Shown here: positions 15,831 to 26,461 of the stretch, in pieces
How the letters are laid out: every line of letters starts with the position of its first letter
Position numbering within the stretch: the first letter of the stretch is position 1
Translations under genes and position numbers: made by a program
NCBI RefSeq assembly: GCF_026341125.1
Contig: NZ_JAPEOR010000001.1
Span: 2,790,001 to 2,854,000, forward strand
DNA: 64,000 bases
Direction of reading: 5' to 3'
Source of the DNA: Streptomyces sp. NBC_01142
Lineage (GTDB): Bacteria; Actinomycetota; Actinomycetes; Streptomycetales; Streptomycetaceae
The notes under the pieces: generated by a model
The model's database searches: none
Told to the model about the DNA's origin: nothing
Seen by the model: only the letters and a program-made list of their open reading frames with translations

Positions 15831-16673
15831 ATGACTGACGAGATCACGGTGGTCAAATGCGGCGGCGGGCTCTCGCTCGACCATGAGGCCATCTGCCGCG
15901 ACCTGGCGGCGCTGCCGGCCGGACGGGCGGTTCTGGTGCACGGAGGTGCCGCCGAACTCGACCTGCTGGCCGGCCGGCTCGGCGTACCGCAGCGTCGGCT
16001 GACCACGCCGAGCGGCTCGTCGAGCCGGTACACCGACCCCGCCACCCTTGAGGTGCTGCTGATGGCGCTGGCGGGCAAGGTCAAGCCTGCCCTGGTGGCC
16101 TCGCTGGCCAGGCACGGCGCCCGTCCGGTGGGACTGACGGGCATGGACGCCCGCTTGGTGACGGCCAAGCGCACCGCCACGCACAGAGCGGTGCTGTCCG
16201 GCCGCAAGGTCGTGATCCGTGACGACCACAGCGGAAGGATCCGTACGGTGGACCCTTCCCTCCTGGTCACCCTGCTGGACGCGGGATGCCTGCCCGCCGT
16301 CTCGCCGCCCGCCATCGGGGAGGACGGCGAGGCGGTCAACGTCGATGCGGACCGAGCCGCGGCGGCGATAGCGGGTGCGCTGGCGCGGAGCCGGCCGGTA
16401 CGGCTGGTCCTGCTGACCGCCGCACCGGGGGTGCTTCGCGATCCGGCCGACGAGAGTTCGCTGATGCCGGAGATCACCGTGTCCGAGGAGCCGTCCGGTG
16501 ATGCGGCGATCATGGGCGGGATGACCGCGAAGCTGCAGGCCGCCCATGACGCACTGGTCGCCGGGGTGGGCACCGTGGTGATCGCCGACGGCCGCGTCGC
16601 CCACCCGGTGCGCGACGCGCTCGCCGGCGCCGGAACCACGGTCAAGAGAGTCGCAACCGTCGGGAGCCTGTGA
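15831..16673 (+). CDS. LysZ/ArgB-type carrier protein-bound glutamate/aminoadipate kinase
   Basis: A 280-residue amino acid kinase of the acetylglutamate kinase fold. It phosphorylates the side-chain carboxylate of the carrier-bound amino acid, using ATP. Visible features are VVKCGGGLSLD near the N-terminus, VLVHGGAAELDLLAGRLG, PSGSSSRYTDPATLEVLLMALAG with the substrate-binding Arg, and GGMTAKLQAAHDAL near residue 225. The ATG at 15831 has GGGAG at 15822-15826. It ends in a 1-bp overlap with the NRPS start, so carrier-protein chemistry and peptide assembly are cotranscribed. Confidence 0.9.
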   Translation: MTDEITVVKCGGGLSLDHEAICRDLAALPAGRAVLVHGGAAELDLLAGRLGVPQRRLTTPSGSSSRYTDPATLEVLLMALAGKVKPALVASLARHGARPVGLTGMDARLVTAKRTATHRAVLSGRKVVIRDDHSGRIRTVDPSLLVTLLDAGCLPAVSPPAIGEDGEAVNVDADRAAAAIAGALARSRPVRLVLLTAAPGVLRDPADESSLMPEITVSEEPSGDAAIMGGMTAKLQAAHDALVAGVGTVVIADGRVAHPVRDALAGAGTTVKRVATVGSL

Positions 16674-19600
16674 TGTCGAATCCATCGAATACCGGCGGGA
16701 AGAGCCTGGCCGAGACGCGCAGGAGTCTGCTCGCGCTGAGGGAACGTCAACGCGCAGGAGTGCGCGGCACGGGCGAGCAGGTGGTCCCGGTGAGCCGCGA
16801 CCGGGCACTGCCGCTCTCGTACACCCAGCAACGGCTGTGGTTCCTCGATCAGCTGGCGCCGGGCACGTCGGTCTACAACGCCCCGGTCATCCTGTCGCTC
16901 CGTGCCGATCTCGATGAGCGGGCCCTGGGCAGGGCGCTGAACGCGTTGACGGACCGGCACGAGATCCTGCGCACCCGGTATCCGCTGCGCGACGGTGTGC
17001 CCTACCAGGACATGGCCCAGCCCGGGAACGCGGTACCGCTCCCGGTGACGGATCTGACCGGGGCGGACGAGCAAGAGGTCCGTGATCTCGTCTTCGGGCT
17101 GGCCCAGGCGCCGTTCGATCTCGAGAACGGTCCGGTCCTGCGCGCGCATCTGGTCAGAGTCGGGGCCCGTGAGCACGTGCTCGTCCTGGCCCTGCACCAC
17201 ATCGCCAGCGACGGCTGGTCGATGCCCATCGTGGTGGGCGAACTGTTCCAGCTCTACCGGGCGGAACTCACCGGCGAACCGGCAGGGCTGCCCGAACTCA
17301 CGGTGCAGTACGCCGACTATGCCGTCTGGCAACGCGGAAGGATGACCGGGGCGGTGCTGGACGACCATCTGGCTTACTGGAAGCGGCAGTTGGCGGATCT
17401 GCCCACACTGGACCTGCCGACGGACCGGGCCCGCCCGGCCGTGCCCTCGCAGGCGGGCGCGGCCACGGACTGCCTGCTGCCCCTGGACCTGCGCGCGAAC
17501 CTCAACCAGCTCGCCAGGGCCGAGCGGGTCACCCTGCTCACCGTGGTCCTGTCCGCTTTCATGGTGATGCTCGACCGCTACACCGGCCAGGACGACATCG
17601 TCGTCGGGTCGGTGTTCTCCGGGCGTGAGCGTCCCGAGATCGAGCCGCTGATCGGTTTCTTCGCCAACACGGTGGTGCTGCGCTGCTCCACGGCAGGGGA
17701 CCCCACGTTCCGGGAACTGCTGGCGCGAGCCAACGAAACGGTGCTCGGAGCCCACTTCCACCAGGAGCTGCCCTTCGGCCGACTGGTCGACGAGCTCCGC
17801 CCCGAGCGTGACCCGAGCCGTAATCCGCTGTTCCAGACGTCCTTCACTCTCCAGCACGCCGGCGTCGAATCGGCACAGATCGCCGGCGTCGACGTCGAGG
17901 CGTACCCCCTGGAGGGGGACACCGCGCGGTTCGACCTTGCCGTCCAGCTCACGGAAATCCCGGAAGGCATCCGGCTGTGGGCGGAGTACTCCACCGACCT
18001 GTTCGACGCCGACCGGATCGAGCGCCTCTTCGGTCACTATGCACAGATCCTGGATGCAGTGGTGGCCGATCCGGACCTCCGCCTGAGCCGGCTGCCGATG
18101 CTCACCGAGCCGGAACGCGACCGGCTGACCGAAGTCAGCGGCAGGACCGCGCCCGTGCCGGAGGGATGCCTGCACGAACTGTTCGAGTCGGTGGCGGACA
18201 CATCGCCGGACGCTGTGGCGACATCCTTCGACGGTCACCGGCTCACCTACCGCGAGCTGGACGACCGGGCCAACCGGCTGGCGTGGGCGCTGCAAGCCGT
18301 CGGCGTCGGCCCGGAGACCGTGGTCGGTGTGCTGCTCGACCGCGGCCCGGAACTGCCCACCGCGTTCTTCGGCGTCCAGAAGGCGGGCGGTGCCTATCTG
18401 CCCCTCGACCCGGACCACCCGGCCGGCCGCTGGGAGACCGGACTGACCGAGGCGCGCTGCGAGATCGTGGTGACCACCAGCGACCGGGCAGGCGAGCTGC
18501 CGCCCGGAGTCACCGCGGTCTGCGTGGACGACCCCGCGCTCGGTCAGCACTCCACAAAGCGGCCGCGTTCCGGCGTCGGACCGGGCAACCTCGCCTACAT
18601 GATCTTCACGTCGGGTTCCACCGGCAAGCCCAAAGGGGTCCAGGTGGAACACCGGAGCATCGTCAACTTCACCCGGGCGAGCATCGAGATGTTCCGGCTC
18701 GGCGTGGGGGACAGGGTTCTGCAGTTCGCGAACCCCTCGTACGACGTCAGCCTGTTCGACTTCTTCAGCGCCTTGTGCTCCGGCGCGCAGCTGGTACAGG
18801 CGTCCAAGGCGACCCTGCTGGACCCCGAACGTCTGGCCGGGCTGATGCGCGAGGAGGGGGTCACCGTCACCGACCTGCCCCCGGCCGTGCTGGGACTGCT
18901 GGACGCCGATACGTTCCCGGCGCTGAGAGCTCTGTTCGTGGGGCTCGAGGCGTTCCCCGGCGAGCTGGTGAACCGGTGGAACATTCCGGGGCGGGAGTTC
19001 CACAACGGCTACGGTCCGACCGAGGCCACCGTGGCCTGCATCGACTATCTCTGCCCCGACGGCACGTACGCCGCCATGCCCCCCATCGGCACGCCGATGG
19101 CGAACTACCAGGCGCATGTGCTGGACCGGTACGGCAACCCGGTGCCGGTCGGCGTGCCCGGTGAGCTGTTCATCGGCGGTGTGGGAGTGGCCCGCGGATA
19201 CGCGCATCAACCCGGGCTGACCGCGGAGCGCTTCGTGCCCGATCCGTTCGGCGAGCCCGGTGCGCGGCTGTACCGGACAGGGGACCTGGTGCGCCGTCAG
19301 GCCGACGGCAACCTGTACTTCCTCGGCCGGGTGGACAACCAGATCAAGATTCGCGGCCTGCGCGTGGAACCGGGTGAGATCGAGCACGCGGTGGAGACGC
19401 ACTCCGCGGTCGCCGAGGCCGTGGTCGTCGCGTGGGGCTCCGGTGCCGAGGCAAGCCTGGTGTGCTATCTGTCCACGGCGCCCGGCCGTGAGGCGGAGCC
19501 CGAAGATCTGCGGCGCTACCTGGTCGACCGGTTGCCGGCCCATCTGGTGCCTGCCATGTTCGTGGTACTGCCCGAACTGCCGAGGGCGAGCAGCGGCAAG

Positions 19601-19948
19601 CTGGACCGCAAGCGGCTGCCGGAACCGGGCAAGGCAGCGGCGCGCCAGGCCGTGGCGCCCTCCACGCAGACAGAACTGATGCTCGCCGAGATCTGGCGTG
19701 AACTGCTCGACGAGACGCTGGAGATCGACGTACACGACAGCTTCTTCTCCGTCGGCGGCAACTCGCTGAAGGTGACGCAGCTGGCGTCCCGGATCCGCGG
19801 TGTGTTCGGTGTGGAGGTGGACCTGCGGGACCTGTTCGTACGGTCCACCATCGCGGAGCTCGCCGAGCTGATCGAAGCGAGTGAGCTGGACGACGCGTCC
19901 GAGGACGAGCTGGCGACCCTGCTTGCGCAACTCGAGGAGACCCCGTGA
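16673..19948 (+). CDS. NRPS, one module: C-A-T
   Basis: A 1091-residue peptide synthetase. The condensation domain starts near residue 45 and has the intact motif HHIASDGWS (H175, H176, D180). The adenylation domain runs from about 520 with FTSGSTGKPKG near 645, YGPTEAT near 780 and RTGDL near 865. The T domain carries the phosphopantetheine Ser in GGNSL at S1031. My manual reading of the ten specificity positions is D-V-F-D-F-G-G-V-A-K, which matches no code I know. There is no epimerase or thioesterase, so the chain must pass to another protein. ATG 16673 is preferred over GTG 16670. Confidence 0.93.
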   Translation: MSNPSNTGGKSLAETRRSLLALRERQRAGVRGTGEQVVPVSRDRALPLSYTQQRLWFLDQLAPGTSVYNAPVILSLRADLDERALGRALNALTDRHEILRTRYPLRDGVPYQDMAQPGNAVPLPVTDLTGADEQEVRDLVFGLAQAPFDLENGPVLRAHLVRVGAREHVLVLALHHIASDGWSMPIVVGELFQLYRAELTGEPAGLPELTVQYADYAVWQRGRMTGAVLDDHLAYWKRQLADLPTLDLPTDRARPAVPSQAGAATDCLLPLDLRANLNQLARAERVTLLTVVLSAFMVMLDRYTGQDDIVVGSVFSGRERPEIEPLIGFFANTVVLRCSTAGDPTFRELLARANETVLGAHFHQELPFGRLVDELRPERDPSRNPLFQTSFTLQHAGVESAQIAGVDVEAYPLEGDTARFDLAVQLTEIPEGIRLWAEYSTDLFDADRIERLFGHYAQILDAVVADPDLRLSRLPMLTEPERDRLTEVSGRTAPVPEGCLHELFESVADTSPDAVATSFDGHRLTYRELDDRANRLAWALQAVGVGPETVVGVLLDRGPELPTAFFGVQKAGGAYLPLDPDHPAGRWETGLTEARCEIVVTTSDRAGELPPGVTAVCVDDPALGQHSTKRPRSGVGPGNLAYMIFTSGSTGKPKGVQVEHRSIVNFTRASIEMFRLGVGDRVLQFANPSYDVSLFDFFSALCSGAQLVQASKATLLDPERLAGLMREEGVTVTDLPPAVLGLLDADTFPALRALFVGLEAFPGELVNRWNIPGREFHNGYGPTEATVACIDYLCPDGTYAAMPPIGTPMANYQAHVLDRYGNPVPVGVPGELFIGGVGVARGYAHQPGLTAERFVPDPFGEPGARLYRTGDLVRRQADGNLYFLGRVDNQIKIRGLRVEPGEIEHAVETHSAVAEAVVVAWGSGAEASLVCYLSTAPGREAEPEDLRRYLVDRLPAHLVPAMFVVLPELPRASSGKLDRKRLPEPGKAAARQAVAPSTQTELMLAEIWRELLDETLEIDVHDSFFSVGGNSLKVTQLASRIRGVFGVEVDLRDLFVRSTIAELAELIEASELDDASEDELATLLAQLEETP

Positions 19949-21108
19949 CGAGTTCCGCTCCACCGGCCGTCCTGGAACAGGAGACCTTCCGTCAGGAGGT
20001 GCGGCGCTTCTTCGCCGGCGACGAGGTCCGCCGCACGCTCAAGACCGTCGCCGGCCATCGGCCCGACGAGGAGGCCGCCCGGCTGGATCTCTACCGCCTT
20101 CTCGGCGAACGCGGATGGCTGGCCCCGAACTGGCCGGTCGAATACGGCGGTCTCGGCCTGGGTGCCAGGGAAGCCGCGGTGGTGACCGAGGAGATGACGC
20201 TGGCCGGGGTGCCCGACGACGTGCACGTCCTCAGCATCGACATCGTCGGGATGTTCCTGGTGAAGGCGGGCACGGAAGAGCAGAAGCGCAGGCACCTGCC
20301 CGCGCTGGCCCGTGGCGAACAGACGGCCAGCGTGCTGTTCACCGAACCGGAAGCCGGTTCGGACCTGTCCGCGCTGCGCACCAGGGCGGAGCCCGACCAG
20401 GACGGATGGCGGCTGTACGGCACCAAGGTCTTCAACATGAAGTCCCAGTTCGCCGACGTCGCGCTGTGCGCCGCCCGTACCACCGACGGAGCGGTCGGGA
20501 TGCACGGCATCACCCTGTTCCTGCTGCCGCTGCGCTCACCCGGCGTGCACATCGAACCGGTGCCGAGCATGCAGAACGACCAGTTCAACCTGGTGGTGAT
20601 CGACGGTGTCCGGCTCACCGCCGCGGATGTCGTCGGCCGGGTGGACGACGGCTGGTGGATGCTGAACGACCTGCTCCAACTGGAGCGCACGGGCATCGAC
20701 TTCCACGGCAAGGCGCGGCGGCTGCTCGATCTGATCATCCGTCGGGCCGCCGCCACCGGCAGGCTGACGGACCCGGTGTACGCCGTTCAGCTGGTCGAAC
20801 TCGACGCCAAGTTGCGGGCCGGCCACGCGATGGCCTGGCAGATGGTCCGCAACCTCGCCGACGACAAGCCTGATCCGGTCGCTTCGGCGATGTCCAAGTG
20901 GTACGTGAGCGAGCAGTTCCGCCCCATCCTGCAGGCCGGCATGGAGATCGAGGGGGCGGGCGGCGTGTTGTCCAGCTGGGACGCAGAGGCGCCCGCCGAA
21001 GGCCTGCTGGAGGCGAACCACCGGCTGGGACCGGCGCACCGGCTGGCGTCCGGGACCTCCGAGATCATGCTCTACCTGATCGCGACCAACGGTTTGGGCC
21101 TGTTGTGA
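19945..21108 (+). CDS. Acyl-CoA dehydrogenase-like flavoprotein (subunit 1)
   Basis: A 387-residue FAD-dependent acyl-CoA dehydrogenase-type protein. The core N-terminal, middle (SVLFTEPEAGSDLSALRTRA) and C-terminal domains (ASGTSEIMLYLIATNGLGLL) are all visible. GTG 19945 overlaps the NRPS stop and the gene's own stop overlaps a second dehydrogenase. Paired acyl-CoA dehydrogenase genes often form a heteromer. Directly behind a C-A-T module, the pair may desaturate a carrier-bound aminoacyl group to a dehydroamino acid. Azinomycin and similar compounds have such a double bond next to the azabicycle, but the link is inferred. Confidence 0.85.
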   Translation: MTSSAPPAVLEQETFRQEVRRFFAGDEVRRTLKTVAGHRPDEEAARLDLYRLLGERGWLAPNWPVEYGGLGLGAREAAVVTEEMTLAGVPDDVHVLSIDIVGMFLVKAGTEEQKRRHLPALARGEQTASVLFTEPEAGSDLSALRTRAEPDQDGWRLYGTKVFNMKSQFADVALCAARTTDGAVGMHGITLFLLPLRSPGVHIEPVPSMQNDQFNLVVIDGVRLTAADVVGRVDDGWWMLNDLLQLERTGIDFHGKARRLLDLIIRRAAATGRLTDPVYAVQLVELDAKLRAGHAMAWQMVRNLADDKPDPVASAMSKWYVSEQFRPILQAGMEIEGAGGVLSSWDAEAPAEGLLEANHRLGPAHRLASGTSEIMLYLIATNGLGLL

Positions 21109-22193
21109 ACCTCACCGAACTGTTCCACGAGGAGCTGAACCCTGTCCTGCGCCGTCTCGGGGCCAGGGCCAAGGGCGCCGGGCAGGAACTGCCGGACGAG
21201 GAGGACAGTGCCGTCCGGCACAGCGTGTGGTCCACGCTCGCCGAACTGGGAGGGCTGCGTCCCGCGTTGGCGCCCCGGCTGGGAGGACCGGCCGACGCGA
21301 TGGCGGGGCTGGTGGAGACAGCCGAGCTCATGGGGCCCGCGCTCTACCAGAGCCCGTTCCTGGACACCATGATCGCAGCCGACCTGCTGGCCGGCGACGG
21401 CCGGCACGACCCGCTGCTGGCCGAGATCGCGGCGGGGCACCGGACCATCGCGCTCGCTGTGCGCGAGCAGGGCACGGACGAGCCGTCCGTGCCCCGGCCC
21501 ATCGCACTCGACGCAGACCGCGGCGTGGTCGGTGGAACGCGCCGCTTCGTGGCCTTCGCGGCGGAGGTGGATTTCCTGCTCGTGATCGGCGAGCCCGGAC
21601 ACGCGCTGGTGCCCGTGGAGCAGCCGGGCGTGGTGCTGCACCGGCATGACGACATCGGCCGCGGAGATCTGTACCGGGTCACGTTCGACGCAGCGGAAAC
21701 AGTCGCCGACGGAGTACTGGCACCGGGGCCGCGATACCCCGCTGCCCTGGCGCGAGGACGGCTCCTTCAGGCGGCCTATCTGGCCGGCCTGTCGCGCGGC
21801 GCCCTGGAACTCACGGTCGAGCGGCTGAAGAAGCGCACTGCGTTCGACCGCCCGCTGGCCAAACAGCAGGCGCCGGCCTACCGGCTGGCGGCGATGGCCG
21901 CCGAAGCGACGGCCGTGATGAGTCTGGTGCGCGCCGTGGCCGGGGACGCGGACTCAGGGGCGGATATCCGCCTCGCCTCGGCACAGGCCCTGTTTCTCTC
22001 CGCGGACCTGGCCCGTCAGGTCAGCGCCGAGGCGGTCCACCTGCACGGTGCCGCGGGCCTGACGGAGGAACACGACGTGTCCGTTTTCTACCGGCGGGCC
22101 GCTGTGGACGCCGTGCGGCTCGGCACCCCTACGCAGCTTCGCCGGGAAGCGGCCCAGCTCCTCGCCGCCGCGTACGACTCGACCACGGAGTGA
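21105..22193 (+). CDS. Acyl-CoA dehydrogenase-like flavoprotein (subunit 2)
   Basis: A 362-residue relative of acyl-CoA dehydrogenases, more divergent than its neighbour. The N-terminal helical domain, a middle domain rich in beta strands and a C-terminal helical domain (ARGRLLQAAYLAGLSRGALELT, then QVSAEAVHLHGAAGLTEEHDVSVFYRRA) can be followed. The start is GTG 21105 in a GTGA overlap. Such divergent partners typically support flavin binding or regulation in a heteromeric enzyme with the preceding gene. The substrate is not readable; a T-domain- or CoA-bound aminoacyl group is inferred from position. Confidence 0.82.
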   Translation: MNLTELFHEELNPVLRRLGARAKGAGQELPDEEDSAVRHSVWSTLAELGGLRPALAPRLGGPADAMAGLVETAELMGPALYQSPFLDTMIAADLLAGDGRHDPLLAEIAAGHRTIALAVREQGTDEPSVPRPIALDADRGVVGGTRRFVAFAAEVDFLLVIGEPGHALVPVEQPGVVLHRHDDIGRGDLYRVTFDAAETVADGVLAPGPRYPAALARGRLLQAAYLAGLSRGALELTVERLKKRTAFDRPLAKQQAPAYRLAAMAAEATAVMSLVRAVAGDADSGADIRLASAQALFLSADLARQVSAEAVHLHGAAGLTEEHDVSVFYRRAAVDAVRLGTPTQLRREAAQLLAAAYDSTTE

Positions 22194-23539
22194 CCATGAG
22201 TACCTCGTCCGCCGTCGATCCGGTCCCCCTGCTGCAGGATCTGATCCGGATCAACACCACCAACCCGCCCGGCAACGAGATCGCCTGTGCCCAGTATCTG
22301 GTCGAGCGGCTCGCCCACCGGGACGACCTGGACATCAAGATCGTGGGCCGGAGCCGGGACCGGGCCAACCTGATCGTCCGGTTCCCCGGCCGGGGCATCG
22401 CCCCGCCGCTGCTGCTGCACGGACACTCCGACGTGGTACCCGTCTCCGGCCAGGACTGGCAACACCCGCCCTTCGAGGCCACGTTGGTGGACGGAGAGGT
22501 ATGGGGCCGCGGTTCGATCGACATGAAGGGCGGCCTGGCGATGATGCTGTCGTCGCTGGCACGCCTGCACCAAGCCGGAGAACGGCCGCCCGGTGATGTC
22601 GTGCTGGCCGTGGTCGCGGACGAGGAGCACGGCAGCCTGGCCGGCGCCCGTTGGCTGGTCAGGGAGCACCCGGAGCTGTTCGCCGGGATCCGCTGTGCGA
22701 TCGGCGAGGAGGGCGGCGCCGGAATCGAGCTCGGCGGGCGGCGGTTCCACCCGATCGTCGTCGCGGAGAAGCGTGCCTGCTGGTTCCGGGCGACGCTGCG
22801 CGGCCCCGGCGGGCACGCCTCCAGACTCACACCGCCCGGTACGCCCATGGAACAGCTCGGCCGGCTGCTCACCGCGCTGACCGGGGTACGGCTGCCGAGG
22901 CACCAGGAGCCCGCCGCCTACCGCATGCTGACCGAGCTGGCCGGCGCCCTGCCGGAGCCGCTTTCCGCGGCGATGCGCGGGATCAGGGACGACAACGACG
23001 GCGACGCGCCACCGGCCGGTCTGCCGATGTCACAGGCACTGCAGATCGACTCGCTGCTGCGCAACACCGTGAACCCGACGATCGTGCGGACGAGCGACAA
23101 GATCAATGTGGTGCCGGCCGAAATCACCGTCGACCTGGACGGCCGGATTCTGCCGGGAGCCCACACCAGGGAGGAATTCCTCTCCGAACTGCGCGCGCTG
23201 ACAGGCCCCGACCTGCCGCTGGATTTGCTGGTGGAAGGCCTCCAGGTCGTCCAGGACCGGATCGAGGAGCCCGAGTTCGGCGGGTTCTACGAGACGTTGG
23301 CGGACATCACCCGCAAGGCAGACCCGGACGCCGTCCCCCTGCCGATGATGTCGCCCGCATCCACCGACGCCGGATTCTTCGCCCAGCTGGGCATCCGCTG
23401 TTACGGCTGGCTGCCGATGAAGCTGCCGGCCGGCAGCGACCACCGCACACTGCTGCACTCCGCCAACGAGCGCATTCCGGTCGAGGCGCTGGAGTTCGGC
23501 ACCGAGTGCCTGACGTCGCTGCTGCGCGACTACCGGTAG
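22190..23539 (+). CDS. M20 family peptidase (ArgE/DapE type)
   Basis: A 449-residue zinc peptidase of the M20 family. The metal-binding segments are visible: LLHGHSDVVPV near residue 84, VWGRGSIDMKGG near 105, VVADEEHGS near 145 with the catalytic Glu, and an intact lid domain with GGHAS. A C-terminal His segment (AGSDHRTLLHSANERIP) completes the site. It is translationally coupled to the dehydrogenases (GTG 22190; ATG 22196 possible). It is larger than and distinct from the LysK-like enzyme at 4995. It may cleave an acylamino acid or an N-terminal cap from the peptide, but no substrate can be assigned. Confidence 0.85.
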   Translation: MTMSTSSAVDPVPLLQDLIRINTTNPPGNEIACAQYLVERLAHRDDLDIKIVGRSRDRANLIVRFPGRGIAPPLLLHGHSDVVPVSGQDWQHPPFEATLVDGEVWGRGSIDMKGGLAMMLSSLARLHQAGERPPGDVVLAVVADEEHGSLAGARWLVREHPELFAGIRCAIGEEGGAGIELGGRRFHPIVVAEKRACWFRATLRGPGGHASRLTPPGTPMEQLGRLLTALTGVRLPRHQEPAAYRMLTELAGALPEPLSAAMRGIRDDNDGDAPPAGLPMSQALQIDSLLRNTVNPTIVRTSDKINVVPAEITVDLDGRILPGAHTREEFLSELRALTGPDLPLDLLVEGLQVVQDRIEEPEFGGFYETLADITRKADPDAVPLPMMSPASTDAGFFAQLGIRCYGWLPMKLPAGSDHRTLLHSANERIPVEALEFGTECLTSLLRDYR

Positions 23540-23573
23540 CCACCGGGCATTCATTCCCCATGCAGGAGCCATG

Positions 23574-25184
<1,611 letters not shown>

Positions 25185-25216
25185 AGGATCTCGCGGCGGC
25201 GGTCCGAGGCGGCGAC

Positions 25217-26461
25217 TCAGAGCCGCCGCAGGTTCCAGATGGTCCGGTTGGCAACCGGGAGCACCGACGCCAGCAGCACGATCGGGGCCAGCCAGAGTGT
25301 GGTGCGTCCGCCGAGCGTGTCCACCATGACACCGGCGATCACGGCGCCGATGGGGATGGTCCCGAAGTTCATCAACCGGTAGGTGGCGTTCATCCTCGCG
25401 TGCAACTCGGGCGGTGTGACCTTCTGACGCACCGTCACAGCGATCACGCTGCCGGCGGCGGAGCCGCCGAAGCCGAAGAAGAAACCGATGGACGCCGACC
25501 AGAAGACGGCGGTGTCCGGACCGGTGATCGCGGGCAGCAGGAAATAGGCGTTGGTGGAGAAGAACAGGGCGACGAGCAGGGCGGGGCCGTATCCGATCCT
25601 GTTGAACAGCACGGGCACGCCGATCGCGCCGCAGATGGCGCCGACCCCGCCGATCACCGTCACCATGCCGAAGGCAAATGTGCCCATGTCGAGGTCACGG
25701 ATGAAGTGCATCAGGAAGGCCACGTTGATCAACGACCCGCCGGCGTTGTAGATCGCGGCGTGCAGGGCGATGGCGCGCACCGGCGGGTTGCCGAACACCG
25801 ATCTGAGTCCGTCGGCGAGCTCGCGGCGCAGATTCCGCTCGGCCGTCGGCGGCTCGGCCACCTTCTCCCGGTGGCGTACCCGCATCAGCGCCACCGCGGA
25901 TATCAGATAGCTCAGGGAGTCCAGGAACAGCACGCTGGCCGCTCCGAAGAGACCCGCCAGCCAGCCTCCGGTGCCCGGCCCCATCGTCGCGCTGATCGCC
26001 TGGTCCGTGGTGAGCTTGCTGTTGGCCGACCCGAGCTGTTCGGGCGGGACGAGACGTGGCAGATACGACTTGGCCGCGATGTCGTACACGACGCTCAGGG
26101 ATCCGACGAGTACGGCGACCAGATACACGTGGGCGAGCGACAGCCGGCCCAGCACCGCGCCCACCGGAACCGTGACCACCAGCGCGAAGCGGGCGAGGTC
26201 CGCGGCGATCATCACGGGGCGACGGTCCCGGCGTTCCTGCCATACCCCGACGAACAGCGGAAGAGCGAAGAACGGGAGGGTGTACAGCGCCTCCAGCAGC
26301 CCTATCTGGGTGCCGGAGGCGTGCAGGGTGCTCACCATCACCAGCGGAAGAGCGAAGAGGGTCATCTCGGACCCGAGCTGGGAGACGAGATCGCCGGTCC
26401 AGAACAGGCGGAAGTCCCGGTGCCGGAGGAGGCTGCCTTCTGCGGTCCCGGTCGACGTCAT
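25217..26461 (-). CDS. MFS transporter (multidrug/antibiotic efflux type)
   Basis: A 414-residue membrane protein of the major facilitator superfamily with about twelve hydrophobic segments. After a short cytoplasmic N-terminus it begins RDFRLFWTGDLVSQLGSEM, typical of MFS_3/enterobactin-exporter-like efflux proteins, and has a central loop (about residues 195-215). The start ATG overlaps the stop of the VOC gene by 4 bp, so the two are coupled. Export of the peptide or self-protection is the likely role. Confidence 0.88.
   Translation of the reverse strand: MTSTGTAEGSLLRHRDFRLFWTGDLVSQLGSEMTLFALPLVMVSTLHASGTQIGLLEALYTLPFFALPLFVGVWQERRDRRPVMIAADLARFALVVTVPVGAVLGRLSLAHVYLVAVLVGSLSVVYDIAAKSYLPRLVPPEQLGSANSKLTTDQAISATMGPGTGGWLAGLFGAASVLFLDSLSYLISAVALMRVRHREKVAEPPTAERNLRRELADGLRSVFGNPPVRAIALHAAIYNAGGSLINVAFLMHFIRDLDMGTFAFGMVTVIGGVGAICGAIGVPVLFNRIGYGPALLVALFFSTNAYFLLPAITGPDTAVFWSASIGFFFGFGGSAAGSVIAVTVRQKVTPPELHARMNATYRLMNFGTIPIGAVIAGVMVDTLGGRTTLWLAPIVLLASVLPVANRTIWNLRRL

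Noticed and set aside
14635..16673. Lysine or arginine primary biosynthesis operon
   Set aside because: The LysW/Y/Z genes run straight into an NRPS gene and share the region with a transketolase and a DegT aminotransferase, which points to secondary metabolism.
15689..19963. Very long open frame on the minus strand (over 1400 codons)
   Set aside because: It lies opposite the LysY end, the kinase and the C-A-T synthetase, all of which have clear family motifs. The translation is His/Gln/Arg-rich, typical of antisense shadow in high-GC DNA.
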